NCBI RefSeq assembly: GCF_008041835.1
Contig: NZ_VRYE01000067.1
Span: 1-58,317 of the forward strand
Direction: 5' to 3'
DNA length: 58,317 bases
From: Ectopseudomonas mendocina
GTDB taxonomy: Bacteria; Pseudomonadota; Gammaproteobacteria; Pseudomonadales; Pseudomonadaceae
The notes beneath the pieces were generated by a model that was given only the letters and a program-made list of their open reading frames with translations, did not search any database and had not been told where the DNA came from. Shown in pieces: positions 25,244 through 34,264 of the stretch; within the stretch, counting starts at the first letter, position 1, and each line of letters opens with the position of its first letter. The position numbers and the translations under genes were made by a program.

Positions 25244-25426
25244 ATGACCGATGCTGAGTGGAAGAAAGAAGCAGCTCGACTGCAAGGCGCAGCAACTCGC
25301 GCAAAATCGAAAGTGAAGAAGGTGACAATGCTTGCCGACAAGCTCGAGGCGCGAGAAGCCCAGAAGGCAGCAGAGGAAGCTCTGCGTATGCACAAGCTGA
25401 ATTACTACGAATTGGTAGCCATCTAG
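25244..25426 (+). CDS. small helical hypothetical protein
   Basis: Not recognised. 60 residues from MTDAEWKKEAARL; AGGA nine bases upstream supports this start. Lysine-, alanine- and glutamate-rich, a likely single long helix or coiled coil. Confidence 0.5.
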   Translation: MTDAEWKKEAARLQGAATRAKSKVKKVTMLADKLEAREAQKAAEEALRMHKLNYYELVAI

Positions 25427-25496
25427 CACGGGCGCTCAGGCGTGATCGTCTGCCCGCCGCCGGCTATATCAAGTTCCAGAAATAGGGAGCACATCC

Positions 25497-25802
25497 ATGG
25501 AAATGAAATTTCGCACCCAGTCCGGTGCCACTGTCACTGCCGACCCTATGGCTGAGGCACCGTACCCCCTAGAGCTTGCAGATCCAGCAGCTGAGCGTGG
25601 CGTTGGCCACGTCGAGTCCGCTTCCCTTCTGCGCAAACAGATTGAGCGCGTGATTCGTGAATACGGCGCAGATCCTGCGGAAGCAGCTCTGGCCGTATGC
25701 GTCATCCTCGATGGAAATCTGGGGCTGGCGGAAGACGGCTACTTCGACGACGACGATACCGTGCTGAACGCTCTCACTGCCGACAATCAGGCTGACGACT
25801 GA
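25497..25802 (+). CDS. hypothetical protein
   Basis: Not recognised. 101 residues; GGGAGC upstream of the ATG. Helical middle (LLRKQIERVIREYGAD) and a very acidic C-terminus with YFDDDD. No membrane segment. Confidence 0.55.
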   Translation: MEMKFRTQSGATVTADPMAEAPYPLELADPAAERGVGHVESASLLRKQIERVIREYGADPAEAALAVCVILDGNLGLAEDGYFDDDDTVLNALTADNQADD

Positions 25803-25833
25803 TCTGTGTGACGAAAATACGGAGGCGAAAACA

Positions 25834-26079
25834 TTGGCCTGGATCAAGACGAAAGACCTCATGCCTACGCCAGGTGTGCCTGTGCAGTGCAAACTCAGGC
25901 ATTGCAGCAGTGGAGACATCCAGCAGCATCGTCTGGTTCGTGTGGTCGAGGACGATTGCAGCTGGCGAACTGCCGGCGACCTTTGCGAATTGAGCTATGA
26001 CTGGGACGTAATCGAGTGGGAATCGGACGAAAACAGTGAGCCAGCAGACCACCAGCACGGGGACCAGTATGCAAATTAA
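25834..26079 (+). CDS. small hypothetical protein, TTG start
   Basis: Not recognised. TTG start placed nine bases after GGAGG; 81 residues beginning MAWIKTKDLMPTPG. The pattern W-I-x-x-x-D-x-M-P resembles short phage proteins that open with a DUF551-like block (WIxxxDxxPxxGxxV), followed by strand and cysteine residues. The next start overlaps its end. Confidence 0.5.
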   Translation: MAWIKTKDLMPTPGVPVQCKLRHCSSGDIQQHRLVRVVEDDCSWRTAGDLCELSYDWDVIEWESDENSEPADHQHGDQYAN

Positions 26080-26290
26080 ACGGAAGGATTTCCGTGCTGG
26101 TGGTTCAGGGGATTCAGCCCTGGCCCAATCCATGCTGGAAATGAATGCGTGGCTCAAGGAACGATCTGTTAAGCCCTTTAACGTCGAAACGCTGGTAGAT
26201 ACTTCGTCCAGCATGGGTTGGGCCGGCCTAGGAGGCGCGGTATCTACGAACGCCGTTGGCGTCCGCCTCTGGTATTCAGAAGACGAGTAG
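26069..26290 (+). CDS. small hypothetical protein
   Basis: Not recognised. 73 residues from MQIKRKDFRAGG, overlapping the preceding gene by 11 bp. Ends with a beta-like VGVRLWYSEDE. Confidence 0.45.
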   Translation: MQIKRKDFRAGGSGDSALAQSMLEMNAWLKERSVKPFNVETLVDTSSSMGWAGLGGAVSTNAVGVRLWYSEDE

Positions 26291-26338
26291 AGTCAATGAA
26301 TCGCCCGCCTGATCAGCATCTCTAAGGAAAACTGTACT

Positions 26339-26800
26339 GTGAAAAATTTTGCGTTCGTACTCGCCGCTGTGCTCGGTTCAACCTTTTCCTTTGCCCAGGC
26401 CTCGGATAAGCAGCTGACGTTAATCCCTTCCATGTCAGTGATCCCTGTCATCGTCGTTTCTCCGGGGTTGCTCACCACGGCTAACGTCCAGGACTTCGAT
26501 GGGCTGAACCATGCCGCAGGCACCTTCCAACAGGCCAACAAGAAGCTCATCGACAACTTGGTCAAGCGCGAATGCCGAATTACGATCCAGGTGATACGGA
26601 AGCTCGATGAAAGCAGGATTTATCGTAACTTCGGTAACGGGGAAGGTTCTCTTTCCTGCACAGAGGGTGACGGCTCGATCAGCGACATCGTTCTCGGCGG
26701 CGATCTGGTGGACGAAAGTGGCGCTCTTGGCCTAGACCTCAGAGATTTGAAAAGTGGTACCAAGGCCTACTTTCTCGTGAAGCAGACTGGCGCGATATAA
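26339..26800 (+). CDS. secreted hypothetical protein
   Basis: Not recognised. GTG start with AAGGAAA upstream. 153 residues with a signal peptide (first 21 residues, ending FAQA) and a beta-rich mature part with two cysteines (KRECRIT, LSCTEG), so probably periplasmic. A terminator follows. Confidence 0.6.
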   Translation: MKNFAFVLAAVLGSTFSFAQASDKQLTLIPSMSVIPVIVVSPGLLTTANVQDFDGLNHAAGTFQQANKKLIDNLVKRECRITIQVIRKLDESRIYRNFGNGEGSLSCTEGDGSISDIVLGGDLVDESGALGLDLRDLKSGTKAYFLVKQTGAI

Positions 26801-26824
26801 CCGGCAGTCGAGCCATCCATTGCC

Positions 26825-26847
26825 AGCCCGCTTCCAGCGGGCTTTTG
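26825..26847 (+). terminator. terminator hairpin
   Basis: Stem AGCCCGC/GCGGGCT with a TTCCA loop and a short T run, just after the secreted-protein gene. Confidence 0.65.
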
Positions 26848-26873
26848 CGGTACCGACACGGAGGAGTGCCAAT

Positions 26874-27284
26874 ATGGCCAGTGAGTCCCCTTTTCTGAAA
26901 CACCGAGAAATCCTGCTCCACCAATCCTATAGCGCCGCCGGCGCGCTCCAAGATTTTGCCCTGAGCTGCTACAACGGCCAGCTCGGGCAGTTCCGGGGCG
27001 ACGCCCTGGCCAACTTCGACCAACAGCATTTCGCGATTTTTGTCGAGATGGCCACCTACTACCATCAGCACCGCGAGAACGATCCGCATCTGCTCGAGGT
27101 CGGTGCGGCCATGTGGAGCGATCGCCGCGAGCGCGGCCGTCAACACCTGGCTCGGGTTGCCGAGCACCGCGCGATCAATCCGAAGCAGTATGCCGAAGGC
27201 TCAGAGCGCGACTATTACGAGCAGCTGGATTGGTTGGAGCGCCAGACTGAGCGGATGAAAGAAAAGGGCTGGATCGACGAATAA
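26874..27284 (+). CDS. hypothetical protein
   Basis: Not recognised. 136 residues from MASESPFLKHREILL; GGAGG upstream. Helical with many tyrosine and histidine residues; C-terminal part rich in Glu and Arg. Seventeen bases before the next gene. Confidence 0.55.
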   Translation: MASESPFLKHREILLHQSYSAAGALQDFALSCYNGQLGQFRGDALANFDQQHFAIFVEMATYYHQHRENDPHLLEVGAAMWSDRRERGRQHLARVAEHRAINPKQYAEGSERDYYEQLDWLERQTERMKEKGWIDE

Positions 27285-27302
27285 GACGGAATGGAGACCA
27301 CG

Positions 27303-27491
27303 ATGGCGAACGTACCCAGCGATTTGATGCAGCAACAAGATGACCCTGTGTGGTTCGTGGAGGAGCGCCAGCTGAACGGCGACTGGATCGCCATCGACCG
27401 CGCGGACGATCAGGCCGAAGCCGAAGCGAAGTTGAGCCATGCCGAGAACTGCCTTCCAGGCACGTACCGTCTGAGTCGGTCGGATTGGTGA
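27303..27491 (+). CDS. small hypothetical protein
   Basis: Not recognised. 62 residues from MANVPSDLMQQQDDP, with a compact VWFVEERQLNGDWIAIDRA beta-hairpin-like part. Same strand as and close to the preceding gene. Confidence 0.5.
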   Translation: MANVPSDLMQQQDDPVWFVEERQLNGDWIAIDRADDQAEAEAKLSHAENCLPGTYRLSRSDW

Positions 27492-27629
27492 GCCCGGCCA
27501 CGAAAGAGCCATCCCATCCAGGAGAAGCGCTGACAAGTAGCAGCCGATCGTGCTCTGTTTCCTGTAGATGATTTCTCCTCGGCTTCCTCCTGTCGCAAGG
27601 AGGAGCCGCCCACCTCCGCCACCCATCAC

Positions 27630-27657
27630 TTGGGATTCTCGGTTGCCGCCGTAGGCT
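27630..27657 (+). promoter_or_regulatory. TTGGGA-N16-TAGGCT promoter-like element
   Basis: TTGGGA (27630-27635) and TAGGCT (27652-27657), 16-bp spacer, 40 bp before the PP-loop gene start at 27697. Confidence 0.55.
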
Positions 27658-27696
27658 GAGTCTGTAGGCACCAGGTAGGTGCTCAGAGGACAGCCA

Positions 27697-28815
27697 ATGC
27701 ACCCGTCAATCTCCCGCGCACACCAGTTCGACGACCAGGTAGTTATCCCGGCACTGGGCCAGCAGCTCACCCTGCTTGGGTTCGAGCCTGAGCCTACGGT
27801 ACTGGCCGATGGCACCTATTTCGATGCGCCGACAGTGGATCTGGACAGCTACGACCACGTTGTAGTCTGTGTATCAGGCAAGGACAGCATCGCTTGCCTG
27901 CTGGCCCTGATCGAGCAGGGGGTGGATCTGCGTCGTGTCGAGCTCTGGCACCACCGGGTGGATGGTGCAGAGGGGAGCACCCTCATGGACTGGGCTTTTA
28001 ATGACAGTTTCATTGAGAAATTCGCCGAGGCATTCAATTTGCCGGTCTATTTCTCCTGGTTGCAGGGCGGCATTGAGGGCGAAATGCTCAAGATGGACGC
28101 CTACTCCAAACCTCACATGGTCGAAACTCCAGGCGGAATTATTTGCTTGGATCGGGATACCAGTCGGACTTCACCGGCGACCCGCCGCCGGTTTCCTCAG
28201 CAAAGCGCCAGCCTGACAACGCGCTGGTGTAGTTCCGCGGCCAAGATCGACGTGGGCCGCCGGGCCATCACCAACCAGGAGCGCTTTCTCGGTACCAAGA
28301 CCTTGTTCGTCACTGGTGAGCGCCGTGCTGAGTCGAGCAACCGCAGCAAATACAATCAGCTGGAACCTCACGCCGTCGACCGGCGCAAGGGTCGCCTCGG
28401 CCGGCACGTAGATGCTTGGCGACCGGTGCTGCACTACAGCGAAGAACAGGTGTGGGAGCTGCTTGCTCGCCACCGAGTGGAGGCACCTGTCCCCTACCGC
28501 TTGGGCTGGGGTCGCTTCAGCTGCATGACGTGCATCTACAACTCCCCGAAGGTATGGGCCACCATCAGAAAATACTTCCCTGAGCGGGTCACCCCGATAG
28601 CCGGTTACGAGGACGAGTTCGGCTGCACTATCAGCCGGCAGAAAATCAACGTGGTGGATCTGTCGGCCACAGCGGAAGCATTCGATATCACTGATCTGGA
28701 CGCACTTGCCCAGGCGCGCCAGCGCGAGTACGTACTGCCGATCTTCACGCCAGAGGGCAAGGCTTGGCAGTTGCCAGCTGGAGCATTCGTAACCGAAGGC
28801 TGCGGATCGATTTAA
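27697..28815 (+). CDS. PP-loop ATPase, PAPS reductase-like
   Basis: 372 residues of the phosphoadenosine phosphosulfate reductase-like PP-loop superfamily, which activates a substrate with ATP for sulfur or nitrogen chemistry. The PP-loop VVVCVSGKDSIA sits near residues 56-67. Other marks: RRFPQQSASLTTRWCS, KTLFVTGERRAESSNRSKY, VDAWRPVLHYSEEQVWELL, and FSCMTCIYNS with a later FGCTIS, a cysteine set that could bind an Fe-S cluster. Start ATG follows GAGGACA. The next gene encodes a second PP-loop protein with its own promoter-like element. Confidence 0.8.
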   Translation: MHPSISRAHQFDDQVVIPALGQQLTLLGFEPEPTVLADGTYFDAPTVDLDSYDHVVVCVSGKDSIACLLALIEQGVDLRRVELWHHRVDGAEGSTLMDWAFNDSFIEKFAEAFNLPVYFSWLQGGIEGEMLKMDAYSKPHMVETPGGIICLDRDTSRTSPATRRRFPQQSASLTTRWCSSAAKIDVGRRAITNQERFLGTKTLFVTGERRAESSNRSKYNQLEPHAVDRRKGRLGRHVDAWRPVLHYSEEQVWELLARHRVEAPVPYRLGWGRFSCMTCIYNSPKVWATIRKYFPERVTPIAGYEDEFGCTISRQKINVVDLSATAEAFDITDLDALAQARQREYVLPIFTPEGKAWQLPAGAFVTEGCGSI

Positions 28816-28862
28816 AAAACTCCTCCGCGGATTTCTCCTGAACCGAGCCCGGCCTCAGTTCC

Positions 28863-28890
28863 TTGGGATTTCCGATGCCTGCCGTACCTT
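28863..28890 (+). promoter_or_regulatory. TTGGGA-N16-TACCTT promoter-like element
   Basis: TTGGGA (28863-28868) and TACCTT (28885-28890), 16-bp spacer, about 50 bp before the DndC-like gene. Confidence 0.5.
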
Positions 28891-28938
28891 GAATCCATCA
28901 GCTCCAGTGAGGAGCCGGATTCAAGCACGGAGCTTGTC

Positions 28939-30714
28939 ATGCAGCTGTTCGATGTCGATCTGTTCTCTTCCGCTGGCGTCCAGGAGATGCCTGCCAATGT
29001 TGTTCGTGGGCCTGAGAAGACCCTGACCGAGAAGATTGCCGGTGCGGTCGACGCTGTGAAGCGCGTCGTGCGGGCCGGCAAGCAGCCTGTTGTGGCGTGG
29101 AGTGGCGGCAAGGACTCAAGCGTTACGCTGAACATCGCGTTCACTGCAATTCGCGAGCTGGCCACCGAAGGTTTCGCGGTGCCAACCTTGAACGTCATGC
29201 ACTCCGACACCCGCATGGAAAACCCGGTGATCCATTGCTACAACCAGAGCCAGATGCAGCAAATGCAGGCCTACGCGAAGGCTGCCGGCATCGAGGTGAA
29301 GGTGTGGGTAGCAAAGCCGGGCCTGAGCAATGACTACCTGGTTAGCTTGGTCGGCGGGCGCATCATCGCCAGCGTAGGCTCCAACGCCAAATGCCAGCAA
29401 ATGACCAAAGCAGATCCACTGAAGCGGGTGAAGAAGGCAATCCTCCGGGATGTCTCGGCTCGCCTCGGCCGCAAGTGTACTGACGACGATATCGTTTCGC
29501 TGATCGGTACCCGGTTCGATGAATCGGTGCAGCGCGAGCGGAAAATGTCCGAGCGCGGCGAGAGCGCATTTGAGGCGGTGAATCTCGCCGCCGACGCCGG
29601 CGGGCACGACTGGGTACTCAGCCCTATCGCTGAAATGACCACCATGGACGTGTTCAGCTACATCGGCCAGGTGATAGCAGGTCGGATTGAGTGCTACGAC
29701 AGCTTTCATCAGCTGGTTGAGGTCTACCGCGACATGAATGGCGGGGACTGCATGGTGAACGTCTACCTGGCTGGGAAACAATCCGAACGCCCCGCGTGTG
29801 GCCATCGTACAGGCTGCTGGTCATGTACCCGCGTCTCTCGAGACTCGTCGGCCGAGAGCATGATCGCCAAGGAAGGCGGCGAGTACGACTGGCTCAAGCC
29901 CCTGAACGACTTGCGGAACTACATCAAGGCCCGCCACTTCGATCCGAGCGCTCGATGCTGGCTGGCTCGCACGGTTGATAAGGAAACGGGGACGATAAAA
30001 ATCGCTCCGAATTCCTACTCGCCGGCCTTCACCAAAGAGCTGCTGGGAATCATGCTCACGATCCAGCTCGACGAGTTTGACGCCGCCGAGCAAGCCGGTA
30101 TCAAGCCACGCTTCACGCTCCTGGATATCCAGCAACTGTTGGCGGTCGAGGCGCTTTGGGGCCGGTATGGATACCAGAAGCCGTTTACCGCAATGAGGGT
30201 GTTCCTGGAGGTCTACGAGCAAGGTGTTCGCTATGAGATCCCAGATATCGCGGCGCTGCCAAAGTATACCGAGGCAGACCTGCGATACCCCGAAGTCGAA
30301 GTGCCGTTCTGTGATGATCAGTACCAGGGGATGTTCAACGGCTTGCGCAGTATTTCCCATGCTGCTGCCGATGCTGAGTTCCTGACCACAACACGCAGTG
30401 GCATGGTGGTCATGGACGTGGTGACCAGCAGCGGATTCGAGATCGATCGCGAAGGTGCAGAGCTGTTCGTGAACTTCGAGCTGGATAACGCCCTGTCCCG
30501 CGTGACTTTCGACCAGTCTCCGACTGCGGGACTCCATTACCTGATGGGGTTGGGAACCATCGCGATCTACAAGGGCGACCATGGCGACTGGGATCGGATG
30601 ATGCGGATGTCCAACCAGATTTTCAGAAGCGATCTTCAGCCCATTCTGCATGACCGCGCTGCGCTGATAGCCCGCCTGGGTGGTAACTCACTGGGCCAGA
30701 TCGATCTGTTCTGA
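28939..30714 (+). CDS. DndC-like PP-loop sulfurtransferase family protein
   Basis: 591 residues resembling DndC-type proteins, the PP-loop enzymes of DNA phosphorothioation, but without DndA, B, D or E nearby. PP-loop VVAWSGGKDSSVT at residues 51-63; VMHSDTRMENPVI; a single NAKCQQMTK; GTRFDESVQRERKM; and a cysteine cluster ACGHRTGCWSC near 285-297 that likely binds Fe-S. The C-terminal 250 residues are less conserved and may recognise the substrate. The substrate could be DNA, RNA or a small molecule; context does not decide. Confidence 0.78.
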   Translation: MQLFDVDLFSSAGVQEMPANVVRGPEKTLTEKIAGAVDAVKRVVRAGKQPVVAWSGGKDSSVTLNIAFTAIRELATEGFAVPTLNVMHSDTRMENPVIHCYNQSQMQQMQAYAKAAGIEVKVWVAKPGLSNDYLVSLVGGRIIASVGSNAKCQQMTKADPLKRVKKAILRDVSARLGRKCTDDDIVSLIGTRFDESVQRERKMSERGESAFEAVNLAADAGGHDWVLSPIAEMTTMDVFSYIGQVIAGRIECYDSFHQLVEVYRDMNGGDCMVNVYLAGKQSERPACGHRTGCWSCTRVSRDSSAESMIAKEGGEYDWLKPLNDLRNYIKARHFDPSARCWLARTVDKETGTIKIAPNSYSPAFTKELLGIMLTIQLDEFDAAEQAGIKPRFTLLDIQQLLAVEALWGRYGYQKPFTAMRVFLEVYEQGVRYEIPDIAALPKYTEADLRYPEVEVPFCDDQYQGMFNGLRSISHAAADAEFLTTTRSGMVVMDVVTSSGFEIDREGAELFVNFELDNALSRVTFDQSPTAGLHYLMGLGTIAIYKGDHGDWDRMMRMSNQIFRSDLQPILHDRAALIARLGGNSLGQIDLF

Positions 30715-30743
30715 CCGTTCCGCTCGGCTACGCATTGGTCAGC

Positions 30744-30771
30744 TTGGGATTCTCGTTCCGAGCGGCATGAT
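30744..30771 (+). promoter_or_regulatory. TTGGGA-N16-CATGAT promoter-like element
   Basis: TTGGGA (30744-30749) and CATGAT (30766-30771), 16-bp spacer, about 30 bp before the lipoprotein gene. Confidence 0.45.
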
Positions 30772-30803
30772 TCGGCTCGAACTCAACCCAGAGGATACAT
30801 CCC

Positions 30804-31025
30804 ATGCCGCGCCAGGCTCTGCTACTCGCTCTGCTCGCAATTCTCACCAGTGGCTGTACAAGCGCGCCGATACAAAACCAGGCGGTGCCTGCCGGGGTGA
30901 GGTCGGCTGCGATGATCGCGCCGGGTTGCATCCAGCTCGCTGATGGGTGGCACTGTCAGGAGTTGGTACCTGCCTCGAAAGCCGAGTCGATGGATCGCCA
31001 GCGAGTACCCGGCATTCTGTTGTAA
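30804..31025 (+). CDS. small lipoprotein
   Basis: 73 residues with a type II signal peptide: basic start, hydrophobic LLLALLAILTSGC with the lipobox cysteine at residue 18. The mature part has two cysteines (APGCIQLADGWHCQ). Function not known; likely anchored in the outer or inner membrane. Confidence 0.65.
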   Translation: MPRQALLLALLAILTSGCTSAPIQNQAVPAGVRSAAMIAPGCIQLADGWHCQELVPASKAESMDRQRVPGILL

Positions 31026-31038
31026 TTGACCATCCCTC

Positions 31039-31233
31039 TCAGCGAGGGATGGCGTGCCCGGCTGCGGCGTTCAGAACTGCATCGCACCGCCGATTCAGCA
31101 GGTCGTGCAGCAGCTCGGCATCATTGGCCGCATCCACGCAATCGCGGTGGATCGCCTTCTCCAAACTGCTCTTCAGCCAGTCACTGGTTCCTGGGTTGCT
31201 TAGTACCGCCTGAATTTCTTCGTTGATGGCCAC
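31039..31233 (-). CDS. small hypothetical protein
   Basis: Not recognised. 64 residues, helical, starting MAINEEIQAVLSNPGTSDWL. Its last codons lie in a hairpin (CCATCCCTC/GAGGGATGG, 31030-31052) shared with the end of the convergent lipoprotein gene. Confidence 0.5.
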   Translation of the reverse strand: MAINEEIQAVLSNPGTSDWLKSSLEKAIHRDCVDAANDAELLHDLLNRRCDAVLNAAAGHAIPR

Positions 31234-31267
31234 TGTTCGACTTCTCCGTCCGAAAGGTGTTGTGTGC

Positions 31268-31801
31268 TCAGGGATTCACTGCCGGTGCACTGGGAAGGTT
31301 GCGGCTTTCCTGCGGAGCCATCGGTTGCCCCATCAGCTCAAACGCCGGTGAGATGAACTCGGCACCCATGGCCGCGGATAACGCCTCCAGCTCGAAGTCG
31401 GTTACCTGAAAGCTCCCCGGCCAGATCCTGATGAGCGCCGATTTTCGAGCGACAAGGAATTTCTCCTGTTTGAGCATGGCCTCGTTGACGGCGAGACGAA
31501 CAGCCTCGGCAAGCGTATCGCGGCTCCTGAAGAAATGAGTCATGGAGGAAAACGCGCAGTCGATCGACACACCGTTGACGATCACCTGATTCGGCTTCAG
31601 GTCGATGACGACGCGATTCGCCACCACTTTCCGCTCCGTCCATTCAAGAAACCAGGCCCCGAGAGCGCCAGCAGCAGCGACGGTACCGGCGACTATCCAG
31701 TTTCCCTGGCTGGGCGCATCGAAAACCGGAAACACAGCAAATGAGCCCAGCAGCGTGATGGGCATAGCCCCTAACCCGAGCAGGCCTTTCGATAGAGCAT
31801 T
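31268..31801 (-). CDS. membrane hypothetical protein
   Basis: Not recognised. 177 residues from MNALSKGLLGLGAMPITLL; two hydrophobic segments (about 8-28 and 36-54) then a cytosolic domain. The open frame upstream to 31864 lacks a good start. 170 bp separate it from the helicase gene. Confidence 0.5.
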   Translation of the reverse strand, partial: NALSKGLLGLGAMPITLLGSFAVFPVFDAPSQGNWIVAGTVAAAGALGAWFLEWTERKVVANRVVIDLKPNQVIVNGVSIDCAFSSMTHFFRSRDTLAEAVRLAVNEAMLKQEKFLVARKSALIRIWPGSFQVTDFELEALSAAMGAEFISPAFELMGQPMAPQESRNLPSAPAVNP

Positions 31802-31817
31802 CATTGGAGGGGAACCC

Positions 31818-31988
31818 TTGATCGCTGATTTCGACCGATTATTCCACGCCGTCAGCGCCAGCAAGGCCGTAATCAGGTCGCAAAGCGGTCAGAAAACGTT
31901 TCCCTCGGATTTGGAAGATATGCCCCTGTACGACCCAGGCCAATCTGCTGTCCAGGTCGCCGGCGGGGGCTTCAGGGGGATGGAGTAG
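31818..31988 (+). CDS. possible small gene on the opposite strand
   Basis: Uncertain. A TTG five bases after GGAGGGG opens a 56-codon frame (MIADFDRLFHAVSASKAV) in the gap between two minus-strand genes. The ribosome site is strong but the position is unusual. Confidence 0.3.
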   Translation: MIADFDRLFHAVSASKAVIRSQSGQKTFPSDLEDMPLYDPGQSAVQVAGGGFRGME

Positions 31989-33912
31989 GCTGAGCTTTCG
32001 CCGCCGTGGACATATCAGACGCCCAGTCCCGGAGATAACCAGGAACGATGAGCTTGTGACGAGCTCTCGATCCCCCGGTGTAAAGGGCTGCAAAAGCCTT
32101 GCTCGCGGCAACGCGATCACCAGGCCCAACTTGACTGAGCAAGTCTGGCGCAAGCATCACGGCGTCGATCTCGGAATTGCGGGCATCCATGACCCGTCCG
32201 AGCTGGAGCGCGGCTGTCCCAGATGTATCGAGGTTGAGCAACGATGCCTCGAACTCTGATGAGCTATAGCCCTTGCTGAGCATCCGATCGATGCGCTGAA
32301 AGCTACTATTTTTGCTGCCCATATCAGCCCGAAGATCATCCCAGTTGGTGTACCTGAAGAGCGCGCTGTGGGTTGGCCGTACCTGATCATGGAACAGGCC
32401 AATGCAATCGAGAATGAACCGGCGGAAAGTGTTGATTGCTCCAGGTAGCAAGCTGAAGCTCGCGCCAGCGCTCCCCAAGCGCTGAAACCACTCGAATAAT
32501 CCCCACTCGGAATCAACCAGTATCGTCACGGCCCCGGCGGGAACCTCTGGCTTGTCGTAGTAGACAACCTTTGTCTCGATGCCGTTGTTGCCCTCGAGCG
32601 ACGCCAATTTCAGTATCGGGTGTTTGTCGATGAGGGGGTTTATGACTCCCTCGATCTGCCGGCCGGCGCGGATTGAGTGGGTGATCTCGTGCTTGCGTAG
32701 TGTGCTGGCCCGTTGGTAGTAGCTCCCATCCAGGCGCTGGCATGCGTCACCCAGGGTAATCACGGGTTGGGTACAGCGGTCCAGAAATACCGAGAGTGGC
32801 CAGCTCAGGTCGTGCGCTTCGTCGACAATGATGTGGGTGAACTCCAGGCCTATGACCGCCTCATGAAGAAGGGTCATGTGCTTGATTCGGTGATACCCGC
32901 GAAGCGGGAGCTGAAGGCGCTGATCGGTTGGTTCTATGGTCTGATCCCACAGCCTTTGCGCATACCCCACCAGCACCAAGCGATCTACGGTATCGAGGGT
33001 AAGCCCTTTGGGGATGTGCTGCTCTGATAAAGCAAGGTCAGTGCTGTTGCAGAAAGAGGCAACCATTCTTGCGCAGGCCGTGGCCACTTGGGCTGGGCTG
33101 AGCCTACTGATCGACCCGAAGCCTAACCGGGACGCGATGTCTTCCGGGGCAACCTGGTGCCGAGCGGATGCCCGCTTGCCCGGCCTGTAATAGCCGACAC
33201 TTCGCTCAAGCACATAGTTGGCGAGATCTCCGAACGTCATTCCTCTCACGTTCGCGGCTCCGATTCGCTGCATCAAGGCCTGGAGCTGCACCGCGGTGAA
33301 CGCCAGCACGAGTGGTCGACATGATGAAAGCGAGTCCACCAAGCGTTCGATCATGTGGGTTTTGCCGGTACCAGCCAGGCCCTGGATATGAATGCTTTCG
33401 TCTGGTTCGGCGTGGATAACGCGAAACGTCCGGCTCTGCTGGTTTGACAGAGAAATTATCTTCCCCGATGGGGTCTCGAACGAATGCTTGAGCGGATTGA
33501 GCTTCTGGGTGTGCGCAGCGCAGAAATTGAAGTCCCAATGCCCACCGATCAGGAACTGCTTGGCATCCAGCGCCTCTTCATCCAGAAAGCGAAGCCGCAG
33601 CCGAGGCATGAGCGCCAGCCCTCTCTCAAACAACTCACGCTTAAATCGGCCGGCAATCAGGCTGGAAAACGTACCAGGTGGATGCGTTTGGCTCAGTTCT
33701 GTTCCGACTGAAATCAACTCGGCCAAGGCCTTCTCAACGAGTGTTTCGCTTTTCGGCTTTCCGTCCAGGGCCGGTAAATTCTGGATGACAGCCACCGAAG
33801 CCACTTGGGCCACGTCCCACTGCCCAAGTAGGACACGAGCAGAACCACTCGGATCAACCAAGGAATCGGCCTGTGAAGCCAGCAGTGGGATGTAAAGAAC
33901 CGGGTCGGTCAC
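31972..33912 (-). CDS. superfamily 1 (UvrD/Rep-like) DNA helicase
   Basis: 646 residues with an SF1 helicase core: Walker A IQGLAGTGKTHM at about 177-187, motif II IIVDEAHDLS near 365, motif III-like TLGDACQRLDGSY, and C-terminal ALYTGGSRARHKLIVPG (motif VI). The N-terminal 160 residues are not helicase-like and may hold a nuclease or targeting domain; such plasmid proteins often combine nuclease-related N-termini with UvrD cores. Probably used in plasmid repair or transfer. Transcribed away from the ParB-like gene group. Confidence 0.8.
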   Translation of the reverse strand: MTDPVLYIPLLASQADSLVDPSGSARVLLGQWDVAQVASVAVIQNLPALDGKPKSETLVEKALAELISVGTELSQTHPPGTFSSLIAGRFKRELFERGLALMPRLRLRFLDEEALDAKQFLIGGHWDFNFCAAHTQKLNPLKHSFETPSGKIISLSNQQSRTFRVIHAEPDESIHIQGLAGTGKTHMIERLVDSLSSCRPLVLAFTAVQLQALMQRIGAANVRGMTFGDLANYVLERSVGYYRPGKRASARHQVAPEDIASRLGFGSISRLSPAQVATACARMVASFCNSTDLALSEQHIPKGLTLDTVDRLVLVGYAQRLWDQTIEPTDQRLQLPLRGYHRIKHMTLLHEAVIGLEFTHIIVDEAHDLSWPLSVFLDRCTQPVITLGDACQRLDGSYYQRASTLRKHEITHSIRAGRQIEGVINPLIDKHPILKLASLEGNNGIETKVVYYDKPEVPAGAVTILVDSEWGLFEWFQRLGSAGASFSLLPGAINTFRRFILDCIGLFHDQVRPTHSALFRYTNWDDLRADMGSKNSSFQRIDRMLSKGYSSSEFEASLLNLDTSGTAALQLGRVMDARNSEIDAVMLAPDLLSQVGPGDRVAASKAFAALYTGGSRARHKLIVPGYLRDWASDMSTAAKAQPTPSP

Positions 33913-34018
33913 GCTTTCTTCTCGATGGAATGCACATCGTCGACCACCACCAGCGCTAGCGCCGGCGGCGGGGCTCAGCTACCCAGTGTATGCCAGGCCG
34001 GCCGAACGTCACACTGTC

Positions 34019-34249
34019 TCAACGCCGGTACCAGTTGAGCCGGTAGCACCTGGCGTCCTCGGGAATCTGGTCGGACGGCCAGCGCAGGCAGTCCAGATAC
34101 AGACGCTCAGGTTTGCTCGGGCTGGGCCGAGTAGCCTGCACTAGGTAGGCCGACCCACCGGAAGTGAGGATGTAGTCGCCAGCGCTTAGGTCGTCAGCGC
34201 CATCGATGTACAGCTTGCATGGGGTGAAGGGCTGGCGTCGGCTGGCCAT
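34019..34249 (-). CDS. small hypothetical protein
   Basis: Not recognised. 76 residues, beta-rich, with a regular strand pattern (CKLYIDGADDLSAGDYILT). Fifteen bases after the ParB-like gene stop; likely co-transcribed. Confidence 0.5.
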   Translation of the reverse strand: MASRRQPFTPCKLYIDGADDLSAGDYILTSGGSAYLVQATRPSPSKPERLYLDCLRWPSDQIPEDARCYRLNWYRR

Positions 34250-34264
34250 ATCCGCTTTCCTTGA

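Noticed and set aside
27679..28815. Suspected frameshift in the PAPS-reductase-like gene near 28170-28240
   Set aside because: The odd-looking stretch still aligns with the family pattern (RRxFP...RWCS...KID), so the frame is intact.
31030..31052. Strong hairpin as terminator
   Set aside because: Good stem but no T run on either strand; kept only as a comment under the neighbouring gene.
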